A DNA stretch of 7,578 nt from an uncultured Eubacterium sp. GTDB taxonomy: Bacteria > Bacillota > Clostridia > Peptostreptococcales > Anaerovoracaceae. The notes below the pieces were generated by a model. That model was not told the DNA's origin. It ran no database searches and was given only the letters and a program-made list of their open reading frames with translations. The DNA lies in NCBI GenBank assembly GCA_946614405.1, contig CAMOGZ010000065.1:1-7578 (forward strand), given 5' to 3'. The translations under genes and the position numbers were made by a program. Below are positions 1 through 5,237 of this stretch, in pieces. How positions within the stretch are numbered: the first letter of the stretch is position 1; every line of letters starts with the position of its first letter.

Positions 1-35
1 CCCCAGGCCATGAAAAAAGCGATCACGAATTTCAC
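1..35 (-). CDS. cobS: Adenosylcobinamide-GDP ribazoletransferase, N-terminal fragment cut by the window edge
   Basis: Only the first 11 codons and part of the twelfth lie in the window. Reading the minus strand from a GTG at 35-33 gives MKFVIAFFMAWG, a hydrophobic start typical of CobS, an integral membrane enzyme that joins adenosylcobinamide-GDP to alpha-ribazole in the last step of nucleotide-loop assembly. The GTG overlaps the cobU stop by two bases (GTGA), and a clear Shine-Dalgarno AGGAGAG lies at 48-42, six bases upstream. The identity rests on this start and on operon order, since cobS commonly follows cobT and cobU. The protein itself is too short here to prove it, and another membrane protein is possible. 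Confidence 0.6.
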   Translation of the reverse strand, partial: MKFVIAFFMAW

Positions 36-571
36 AGTTCTCTCTCCTGAAAGTTTCCGAAGCAGACTTCGATCACCTTGTCGCAGACGGCCGCCACGGC
101 GCGGTCACAGTCCGCAAGGGAGCGGCGGTATTTTTCCGTCATGTCGTCGAAGTCCCGGGCATCGGAATAAATATAGTCGGATACGAATACGGTGTTTCCC
201 GTCCGGCGGGCGAATTCCACCAGGTCCCGGGCCACCCGCTCTCCGGCATCCGCATCATAGGTCCCGTCCGGGCGGAACATCTCATTGGACAAAAGCGCCG
301 TAACACTGTCCATGAGAAAAGCGGCCCGGGGGTCCACTCCGGGCTTGTCCAGGCAGCCGGGAAGATCCAGCCCCTGCTCCAGAGTCTCAAACCCCCAGCC
401 GTCCCGGTCTGCGATATGCCGCCGGATCCGTTCCTGATCCTCTTCATCTGTGGGGATCATTGTCGCAATATAGTATAGTGGCACATTCTGTTCTCTGGCC
501 ATATCACGGGCCAGCTCCTGTGCATGATAAGACTTGCCGTTCTTGCAGCCTCCGCTGATAAAAATATTCAT
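32..571 (-). CDS. cobU: Bifunctional adenosylcobinamide kinase / adenosylcobinamide-phosphate guanylyltransferase
   Basis: This 179-residue protein matches the CobU family in length (about 180). CobU phosphorylates adenosylcobinamide and then transfers GMP to it, giving adenosylcobinamide-GDP, the substrate of CobS; it acts in the cytoplasm. A Walker A loop, GGCKNGKS, is at residues 7-14, and MDSV (87-90) sits where a Walker B strand is expected. RRH at 50-52 places His52 near the guanylylated histidine of characterised CobU. The C-terminal third is atypical: the usual EVGxGIVP segment is not recognisable, and DYIYSDARDFDDM occupies that area (132-144). The ATG at 571-569 overlaps the cobT stop by one base (TGATG), suggesting translational coupling, with AAAGGAAA upstream. 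The family call is secure from the P-loop, length and neighbours; full activity is inferred. Confidence 0.88.
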   Translation of the reverse strand: MNIFISGGCKNGKSYHAQELARDMAREQNVPLYYIATMIPTDEEDQERIRRHIADRDGWGFETLEQGLDLPGCLDKPGVDPRAAFLMDSVTALLSNEMFRPDGTYDADAGERVARDLVEFARRTGNTVFVSDYIYSDARDFDDMTEKYRRSLADCDRAVAAVCDKVIEVCFGNFQEREL

Positions 572-1704
572 CAGAAGAAGTTTCCTTTCTTAATGTCTTC
601 CAGATATTCCGCGTCGATGGCTCCCTCGTCCAGGGTCTTCATCAGTGACATGGTGGCGCAGGCCGCCTCGATGATCTTGAATGCGATGGGGCATCCGCTG
701 CCCTCGCCCAGACGCATGCCCAGATCGAACATGGGCTTCAGTCCCAGCCGCTCCATGGCGGTGACGTAGCCGATCTCCGTGGATTTATGGGATGCAAACA
801 TATATGCGGTTACTGTCGGATTGAATTCTCTGGCCATGCATGCCGCCACGATGGAGATGAATCCGTCGATGACCACGGGAATGTGATTCTTCGCCGCGCC
901 CAGGAAGCACCCTACCATGGCGCAGATGTCAAATCCTCCGATGTTTGCCAGTTTGTCGATGGGGTCCATATCCTTGCAGCGCCGGCTTGCCTCGCCAACG
1001 ATGCGGACTTTGGCCTCCAGTCCCTCATTGTTCAGGCCGCCGCCCCGGCCCACCAGGTCTGCGGGGTCCACCCCCGTCAGCGCCCCCAGAAGGCAGGAGC
1101 TGGTGGTGGTGTTTCCGATGCCCATCTCTCCGATGCCGCAAAGGTCCACTCCCGCCGCCTTCATGGCGTCGGCTGCTTCGAATCCGGTGAGCAGGCCCTG
1201 CACGGCCTGTTCCCGCGTCATGGCCGGCTCCTTGGCCAGGTTCTTCGTTCCCCGGCCCAGCCTGCGGTCTACGATCTGCACCGGGATCTCTCCTTCCCCG
1301 GTGAGCATCTTATCCGTATACAAAGCCTCGGGAATGTCCATCGCCACTCCCATATCCACTACCAGAAGGTCCAGGTCGAAATACCGCACCTGAGAGCTGA
1401 CGCCCGTGATCCGGCGGGTGAAGTTGATGGTCTGCGCCATGGTGACCTGCTGGGGTGCGGAGGCGACGCCTTCCACCACCACGCCGTTGTCTGCGCTGAA
1501 CAGGGCGATGCATTCCTTCTTCGGCTCGTTCCCAGTGACGTTTCCGGTGATGCCCGCCATCTTGATGGAGATATCCTCCAGCTTGCCCAGACTTCCGGGG
1601 ACCTTCGCCAGGACTACCTGACGTTCCTTTGCTTTCTCTATCGCATCCTGATCCGGTTCCTCGATCTGTGAAGCCAGATCCCAGACTCTTTCTTCCTGTG
1701 TCAT
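571..1704 (-). CDS. cobT: Nicotinate-nucleotide--dimethylbenzimidazole phosphoribosyltransferase
   Basis: This 377-residue cytoplasmic enzyme transfers phosphoribose from nicotinate mononucleotide to the lower-ligand base (dimethylbenzimidazole or another base), giving alpha-ribazole phosphate for cobalamin assembly. The sequence shows the CobT hallmarks: GEMGIGNTTTSS (192-203), the Gly-rich VGRGGGLNNEG (218-228), VIDGFIS (278-284) and RLGEGSG (331-337), whose Glu334 matches the catalytic glutamate. The family is about 350 residues, so the length fits. An upstream ATG at 1746 would add 14 residues, but it lies inside the predicted -10 box and has no ribosome site. The ATG at 1704 has AGGAGGT at 1715-1709, so it is the better start. 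cobT is the first gene of the cobT-cobU-cobS operon. A palindrome at the predicted transcription start suggests repressor control. Confidence 0.95.
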   Translation of the reverse strand: MTQEERVWDLASQIEEPDQDAIEKAKERQVVLAKVPGSLGKLEDISIKMAGITGNVTGNEPKKECIALFSADNGVVVEGVASAPQQVTMAQTINFTRRITGVSSQVRYFDLDLLVVDMGVAMDIPEALYTDKMLTGEGEIPVQIVDRRLGRGTKNLAKEPAMTREQAVQGLLTGFEAADAMKAAGVDLCGIGEMGIGNTTTSSCLLGALTGVDPADLVGRGGGLNNEGLEAKVRIVGEASRRCKDMDPIDKLANIGGFDICAMVGCFLGAAKNHIPVVIDGFISIVAACMAREFNPTVTAYMFASHKSTEIGYVTAMERLGLKPMFDLGMRLGEGSGCPIAFKIIEAACATMSLMKTLDEGAIDAEYLEDIKKGNFF

Positions 1705-1708
1705 AATG

Positions 1709-1715
1709 ACCTCCT
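1709..1715 (-). promoter_or_regulatory. Ribosome binding site that fixes the cobT start
   Basis: The minus strand reads AGGAGGT, followed by four bases and the ATG at 1704. This is a near-perfect Shine-Dalgarno sequence and rules in favour of 1704 over the longer ATG at 1746. Confidence 0.85.
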
Positions 1716-1723
1716 GCTTTTGT

Positions 1724-1743
1724 ATAAGATACAAACATCTTAT
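1724..1743. repeat. Perfect 7-base inverted repeat over the cobT transcription start (candidate operator)
   Basis: ATAAGAT at 1724-1730 and ATCTTAT at 1737-1743 are perfect inverted copies separated by six bases. The element touches the predicted -10 box (1742-1747) of the leftward cobT promoter and is centred close to where transcription should begin. That position is typical of a dimeric repressor operator. It is A/T-rich and lacks a following T-tract in either direction, so it is a poor terminator. The cognate regulator is not in the window. Confidence 0.5.
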
Positions 1744-1770
1744 CATATTTTTATGCGGAAAAAAAGTCAG
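1742..1770 (-). promoter_or_regulatory. Predicted sigma-A promoter of cobT-cobU-cobS
   Basis: The minus strand carries CTGACT at 1770-1765 (4 of 6 to TTGACA), a 17-base spacer and TATGAT at 1747-1742 (5 of 6 to TATAAT). Transcription would begin around 1735, leaving a leader of about 30 bases before cobT. Confidence 0.55.
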
Positions 1771-1775
1771 GCCGC

Positions 1776-1804
1776 TTGTAAATATCCTGCCTTTTCAATA
1801 TAAT
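1776..1804 (+). promoter_or_regulatory. Predicted sigma-A promoter of the DMT transporter
   Basis: TTGTAA at 1776-1781 is followed, after exactly 17 bases, by a consensus TATAAT at 1799-1804. The -10 box lies 40 bases before the transporter ATG, and the promoter diverges from the cobT promoter. Confidence 0.65.
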
Positions 1805-1844
1805 AATGACAGAGATAAAGAAATGAAATGAAAGAGGTAACGAC

Positions 1845-2771
1845 ATGAGTAAGAGAGCACGAGCAAATGTCATGCTGTTCATCACGGCATTCATCTGGGG
1901 ATCCGCATTCGTTGCCCAGAAGGTGGGCGCTGACATCGGAACCTTTACCTATAACGGAATACGAACCTTCATCGGCGGACTGACACTGATCCCGGTGATC
2001 CTGATCATGGATTCCATGAAGAAGAAAAAGAATCCGGTGGACGACCGGACGGAGGAAGAAAAGAAGAAGGACCGGAAGATGTGGATCGTAGGCGGGATCT
2101 GCTGCGGTACGGCTTTGTTCGTGGCATCCACCCTGCAGCAGTACGGCATCTACTTCACCACCGCCGGTAACGCCGGCTTCATCACAGCCCTGTACTGCAT
2201 CATCGTCCCCTTCCTGTCCCTGTTCCTGGGCAAGAAGATCAAACCCATGGTCTGGGTGGCCGTAGTCCTGGGCGTTATCGGGCTGTACCTTTTGTGCATC
2301 AACCCGGCAGAAGGATTCCACCTGCAGAAGGGCGACTTCTTCGTCCTGCTGTGCGCCTTCGCCTTCGCATGCCACATCATGGTCATCGACTATTTCTCGC
2401 CCAAGACCGACGGAGTCAAACTCTCCTGCGTACAGTTCCTCTGGGCAGGGGCGATCGGCATCATACTGATGTTCATCTTTGAGCCTGTGAACATCTCCGC
2501 TATTCTGGCGTACTGGTTCCCGATCCTGTATGCCGGCATCCTGTCCTGCGGCCTCGCCTACACACTGCAGGTGGTGGCACAGGCTGACGCCAATCCGACG
2601 GAAGCATCCCTGATCCTGTGTCTGGAATCGGTCTTCGCCGTTATTACCGGCGCAGTGATCCTTGGCGAGAGCATGCACATGAGAGGTTATCTGGGATGTG
2701 CGCTGATCCTTGGCGCAGTGATCCTTTCCCAGCTTCCTTCCAAGGAGGAACGGCTGGCATCCAAGAATTAA
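1845..2771 (+). CDS. EamA/DMT-family transporter (10-helix drug/metabolite transporter type)
   Basis: This 308-residue membrane protein has the DMT layout: two similar EamA halves (about residues 8-150 and 165-297), each with about five hydrophobic helices. The first helix carries the family-typical FIWGSAFVAQK (16-26), and the second half ends with ESVFAVITGAVILGE (261-275), the conserved E-x(13)-GE region of these transporters. A strongly charged, lysine-rich loop (59-78) follows helix 2. Family members export or import amino acids, metabolites or drugs; the substrate cannot be read from the sequence. The start has AGAGG at 1833-1837, seven bases before the ATG. It is divergent from cobT, which may be coincidence. 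A terminator-like hairpin follows the stop codon by 23 bases. Confidence 0.9.
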   Translation: MSKRARANVMLFITAFIWGSAFVAQKVGADIGTFTYNGIRTFIGGLTLIPVILIMDSMKKKKNPVDDRTEEEKKKDRKMWIVGGICCGTALFVASTLQQYGIYFTTAGNAGFITALYCIIVPFLSLFLGKKIKPMVWVAVVLGVIGLYLLCINPAEGFHLQKGDFFVLLCAFAFACHIMVIDYFSPKTDGVKLSCVQFLWAGAIGIILMFIFEPVNISAILAYWFPILYAGILSCGLAYTLQVVAQADANPTEASLILCLESVFAVITGAVILGESMHMRGYLGCALILGAVILSQLPSKEERLASKN

Positions 2772-2783
2772 GGCATTCTCTGC

Positions 2784-2812
2784 TTGAAAAATACGCACGG
2801 AACGAATATAAT
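2784..2812 (+). promoter_or_regulatory. Near-consensus promoter of the purine permease gene
   Basis: TTGAAA at 2784-2789 (5 of 6 to consensus), a 17-base spacer and a perfect TATAAT at 2807-2812 form one of the strongest promoters in the window. Transcription would begin around 2819, inside the right arm of the overlapping hairpin, giving a leader of about 38 bases. That is too short for a purine riboswitch. Confidence 0.75.
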
Positions 2813-2831
2813 AGTTCCGTGCTGTTTTTTT
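2795..2831 (+). terminator. Rho-independent terminator after the DMT gene, overlapping the next promoter
   Basis: GCACGGAAC (2795-2803) and GTTCCGTGC (2814-2822) form a perfect 9-base stem with a 10-base loop, followed by TG and seven T residues (2825-2831). This is a good intrinsic terminator for the upstream gene. Its loop contains the TATAAT of the downstream promoter. The same palindrome could also act as an operator over that promoter. Confidence 0.7.
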
Positions 2832-2856
2832 ATTTACGAAACAAGGAGTAATGATA

Positions 2857-4209
2857 ATGGAAAATTTCTTTAAACTGAAGGAACTTGGTACGGACACCCG
2901 GACAGAGCTTCGGGCGGGTCTCACCACATTCCTGGCAATGGCCTACATTCTGGCTGTTAACCCGAATATTCTTTCCGCGTCCGGCATGGACAGCGGTGCG
3001 ATCTTCACGGCGACCGCCGTATCCGCCGCATTTGCCACGCTGATCATGGCACTCTACGCCAACTACCCCATCGTGCTGGCATCCGGCATGGGACTGAATG
3101 CGTACTTTGCTTACAGTGTCTGCGCCACTCTGGGAGCCCAGGGTGTGAACGATCCCTTCAAGGTCGCTCTGGCTGCAGTCCTGTGCGAAGGTATCGTATT
3201 CATCCTGCTGTCCTTCACCAACTTCCGTGAGAAGCTGGTCAATGACATCCCGACGAACCTGAAGTACGGTATCACCACCGGTATCGGCCTCTTCATCATG
3301 ATCGTCGGTCTGGAAGGCGCCGGCATCGTGGTCATCGATGAATCCACCGTAGTGGCCATGGGTAATGTGGGCTCTCCACAGTTCATCCTGGCTATGGTGG
3401 GGCTGATCATCATTGCCGTGATGTATCACTATAACGTCGGCGGCGCCATCCTCTATGGTATCCTGATCACCTGGGGTCTGGGCATGATCGCACAGGTCAC
3501 AGGCTGGTATGCAGTGGATCCGGAGAACGGAGTCTACTCCCTCTTCCCGGACTTCTCCCACGGCATCCATATCGAGAAGATGAACATGTTCGCCTTTGAC
3601 TTCCACTGGATCAGTCATAACATCATGGACTTCATCGTCATCATCTTCTCCTTCCTCTTTGTGGATATCTTCGACACCGTCGGAACTCTGATCGGCGTCG
3701 CATCCAAGGGAAATCTGCTGGATGACGAGGGCAAGCTGCCCCGGGCCAAGCAGGCTCTGCTGGCAGACGCTCTGGGTACCGTAGCCGGAGCCTGCATGGG
3801 AACTTCTACTGTAACGTCCTATGTGGAATCCAGCGCAGGCGTATCCGCAGGCGGCCGGACTGGTCTCACTGCACTGACCTCCGCTGTGCTGTTCCTGCTG
3901 GCGCTGTTCCTGTCTCCGATCTTCCTGGCGATCCCGAGCTTCGCTACGACACCGGCACTGATCTGGGTCGGATTCCTGATGTTCAGCTCCGTTACCAAGA
4001 TGGATTTCGAAGGGGATATCGCAGACGTGGTATCCGGATTCATGGCAGTGACCATCATGCCCTTCACCTATTCCATCGCAAACGGAATCATGTTCGGTAT
4101 GCTGAGCTGGGTACTGCTGAAGGTCTTCACCGGCAAGATCAAAGACGTCTCTGCGATCATGTGGATCTGCTTCGTGCTCTTCGCATTCCGTATCGCAACA
4201 CTGATCTAG
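2857..4209 (+). CDS. NCS2-family permease, AzgA-type purine (adenine/guanine/hypoxanthine) transporter
   Basis: This 450-residue inner-membrane protein resembles AzgA-type purine:proton symporters such as PbuG and PbuO. Family signatures are AGLTTFLAMAYILAVNP near residues 20-36, GMGLNAYFAY (77-86), TGIGLFI (141-147), FVDIFDTVGTLIG (268-280) and TSTVTSYVESSAGVSAGG (316-333). The last two are the substrate-binding regions of this subfamily. Hydrophobic segments fill the rest, consistent with about 12-14 helices. An ATG at 2851 would add two residues, but AAGGAG at 2843-2848 is only two bases from it and eight bases from the ATG at 2857, so 2857 is preferred. Which purine is carried cannot be decided here. 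It has its own promoter and is followed by a long terminator hairpin. Confidence 0.92.
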   Translation: MENFFKLKELGTDTRTELRAGLTTFLAMAYILAVNPNILSASGMDSGAIFTATAVSAAFATLIMALYANYPIVLASGMGLNAYFAYSVCATLGAQGVNDPFKVALAAVLCEGIVFILLSFTNFREKLVNDIPTNLKYGITTGIGLFIMIVGLEGAGIVVIDESTVVAMGNVGSPQFILAMVGLIIIAVMYHYNVGGAILYGILITWGLGMIAQVTGWYAVDPENGVYSLFPDFSHGIHIEKMNMFAFDFHWISHNIMDFIVIIFSFLFVDIFDTVGTLIGVASKGNLLDDEGKLPRAKQALLADALGTVAGACMGTSTVTSYVESSAGVSAGGRTGLTALTSAVLFLLALFLSPIFLAIPSFATTPALIWVGFLMFSSVTKMDFEGDIADVVSGFMAVTIMPFTYSIANGIMFGMLSWVLLKVFTGKIKDVSAIMWICFVLFAFRIATLI

Positions 4210-4260
4210 TGAAGAGAAGTGTCCCCTGTTTTGTGGACAATTAAGAAATGGAGATTGCTG

Positions 4261-4339
4261 CAGTGGTGGCCAAATCGTGTTTTGGTGGTGGGTTTCCCAC
4301 CACTGAATCGCGAAATGGTCACCACTGTTTTTGTTTTTT
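4261..4339 (+). terminator. Long hairpin plus T-tract, probable terminator of the purine permease gene
   Basis: Positions 4261-4292 and 4296-4327 form a continuous 32-base-arm hairpin with a TTT loop and no bulges. I count 25 Watson-Crick pairs, 4 G-U pairs and 3 mismatches. The apical stem GTGGTGGG/CCCACCAC is perfect. A T-rich run, five T, G, six T (4328-4339), follows directly. The gene ends about 50 bases upstream. The hairpin is much longer than a usual terminator, so it may do more than stop transcription. Confidence 0.65.
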
Positions 4340-4356
4340 GCCCGATTCTTTGGGGG

Positions 4357-4395
4357 CAAAATAAAGAATCAGTGGTGGGAAAGCCACCACTGATT
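4357..4395 (-). terminator. Probable terminator of the leftward membrane-anchored protein gene
   Basis: AATCAGTGGTGG (4367-4378) and CCACCACTGATT (4384-4395) form a perfect 12-base stem with a 5-base loop. On the minus strand it is followed by a T-rich run (CTTTATTTT, 4366-4358). The stem begins 13 bases after the stop codon of the gene at 4409-4933. Confidence 0.65.
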
Positions 4396-4408
4396 TCCAA
4401 AAAAGCCC

Positions 4409-4933
4409 CTACTGTTCTTTTGCTTCCATTGCGCTTGCGTTGTATTCTCCGCAGATCTTGTCTGCGGCCTGGATCTTCTTCGCCAGTTTGGAAGAATCAT
4501 TCAGGAAACTGTATGTCGTAAGTCCTTTCAGATCGCCGCTCATGCGGAACGCCTTGGCGATCCGGGGGATCTCCGTCTTCCACTCCGGGATCGACTCCTC
4601 TCCCTGCGCGCCCCGAGTCAGATAGGCAAGCAGGTTATCACAGCGAAGCTTCTTATATATGAAGGAATGCTGGGCCGTCTTGTTTAGGCGCCTCGCCGCC
4701 GAGCATGCAGTCTGCATCTGCCGGGTGACCTCTGCGGCCTTCTCCTCCTCCGTCACGCTTCCCTGCTCCTTGGTGGCAAGGGATGCGGCGATCTGCAGGC
4801 TGCTGTTCATCTGCTGCAGGTCCGTGATGGTATTCTTCTCCACCGCCCGGTTCAGGTCCCGGTAGGCAAATATGGTCAGGGCACAGATCACGGCCAGCAC
4901 CGCACAAAGCACCCACGGCATTTTCTTTTTCAT
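4409..4933 (-). CDS. Membrane-anchored protein of unknown function
   Basis: I do not recognise this 174-residue protein. It starts with a basic MKKK and a hydrophobic stretch at about residues 7-23 with no clear cleavage site. It is probably held in the membrane by an N-terminal anchor, with the rest outside the cell. The remainder is mostly predicted helical, with acidic and basic stretches (about 25-85 and 115-174), and might be a small sensor-like or coiled helical domain. Five cysteines are present (10, 17, 77, 98, 161). The start is supported by AGAGG at 4946-4942, eight bases upstream, and by a good promoter. It is transcribed away from the 59-residue protein gene and converges on the purine permease. 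No function is assigned. Confidence 0.8.
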   Translation of the reverse strand: MKKKMPWVLCAVLAVICALTIFAYRDLNRAVEKNTITDLQQMNSSLQIAASLATKEQGSVTEEEKAAEVTRQMQTACSAARRLNKTAQHSFIYKKLRCDNLLAYLTRGAQGEESIPEWKTEIPRIAKAFRMSGDLKGLTTYSFLNDSSKLAKKIQAADKICGEYNASAMEAKEQ

Positions 4934-4960
4934 AGATTGTTCCTCTCTTTCGTCGGTCCC

Positions 4961-4989
4961 ATTATATCATGCACCCCTTCCTCTGGCAA
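4961..4989 (-). promoter_or_regulatory. Predicted sigma-A promoter of the membrane-anchored protein
   Basis: The minus strand reads TTGCCA (4989-4984, 5 of 6), a 17-base spacer and a perfect TATAAT (4966-4961), 28 bases before the ATG at 4933. Confidence 0.7.
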
Positions 4990-4999
4990 GGAACCGGCA

Positions 5000-5028
5000 T
5001 TGCGCTTGTTCCCCGCCGGAGATATAAT
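5000..5028 (+). promoter_or_regulatory. Predicted promoter of the small protein / YjbR-EVE unit
   Basis: A perfect TATAAT lies at 5023-5028, 24 bases before the ATG at 5053. The -35 position, 17 bases upstream, holds TTGCGC (5000-5005, 3 of 6), so this promoter is weaker or activator-dependent. It diverges from the leftward promoter at 4961-4989. Confidence 0.5.
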
Positions 5029-5052
5029 ATAACCAGATGGAGGTGAATAGAA

Positions 5053-5232
5053 ATGAAACATATCCTTCGTAAACCTGCTCTCCTGCCCTTTATGGCAGCA
5101 GCCGCCATCGGCGGTCTGGCCATCTACGCCGTAGGAGAGACCCTGAATCTGCTCTTTGAAGATGTGGCAGAGCCCAAAGAAGAAAAAACTGCAGCTGCAG
5201 AAGAGACAGAACTGACACTGGAGACCGACTGA
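5053..5232 (+). CDS. Small single-pass membrane protein (59 residues), function unknown
   Basis: An ATG at 5053 opens a 59-codon frame ending in TGA at 5230-5232. A strong ribosome site, GGAGGTG (5039-5045), stands seven bases upstream, and a TATAAT box precedes it. The product starts MKHILRKPALLPF, has a hydrophobic Ala/Gly-rich helix at about residues 9-27, and ends in a highly acidic tail (EDVAEPKEEK, then Glu/Thr-rich to residue 59). It reads as a small membrane protein with a charged tail. The next gene begins five bases after its stop, so the two are almost certainly co-transcribed. I do not recognise a family. The ribosome site, promoter and spacing make it a convincing gene despite its size. 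Confidence 0.8.
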   Translation: MKHILRKPALLPFMAAAAIGGLAIYAVGETLNLLFEDVAEPKEEKTAAAEETELTLETD

Positions 5233-5237
5233 TCACT

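Larger units (their letters stand above)
4261..4396. repeat. Cluster of alternating CAGTGGTGG palindromic units
   Basis: The 9-base unit CAGTGGTGG or a close variant occurs six times: forward at 4261-4269, forward variant around 4284-4292, reverse at 4297-4305, reverse variant at 4319-4327, forward at 4370-4378 and reverse at 4384-4392. Besides the two terminator-like hairpins, the central copies 4319-4343 and 4354-4378 can pair as a third hairpin with a 10-base loop, including TTTTGCCC/GGGCAAAA. This excludes pairing of those copies with their outer partners. Positions 4210-4260 before the cluster hold only a weak TGTCC/GGACA repeat (4220-4239), and I see no gene in 4210-4408. Confidence 0.75.

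Noticed and set aside
1..571. Possible defence or mobile island at the left end
   Set aside because: The left end is an ordinary cobalamin operon with tight gene overlaps and no integrase, repeats or tRNA.
787..1671. A 294-codon plus-strand frame opposite cobT
   Set aside because: cobT is unmistakable on the other strand; the plus-strand product is His/Asp-rich and low in recognisable features.
2772..2856. Purine riboswitch before the purine permease
   Set aside because: The leader from the predicted start is about 38 bases and the aptamer core is not present; only the terminator/promoter palindrome is found.
1767..2927. A 386-codon open frame on the minus strand opposite the DMT transporter
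   Set aside because: Same antisense effect of codon bias; composition is implausible (Gln/Asp/His-rich) and it runs across the real promoter and terminator elements.
2830..4359. A 509-codon open frame on the minus strand opposite the purine permease
   Set aside because: It is the antisense shadow of a clearly recognised permease; its product is rich in His, Asp and Gln with no domain, and it has no convincing ribosome site.
4261..4396. CRISPR array
   Set aside because: The repeated 9-base units alternate in orientation and have irregular spacing, with no 25-40 base direct repeats or uniform spacers and no cas genes.
4219..4521. A 100-codon plus-strand frame across the palindrome cluster
   Set aside because: It runs through the terminator hairpins and into the antisense of the membrane-anchored protein, with no ribosome site and no family likeness.
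5189..5200. 12-base perfect palindrome CTGCAGCTGCAG
   Set aside because: It encodes Ala-rich residues inside the small protein gene and is explained by GCA/GCT codons; no sign of an operator role.
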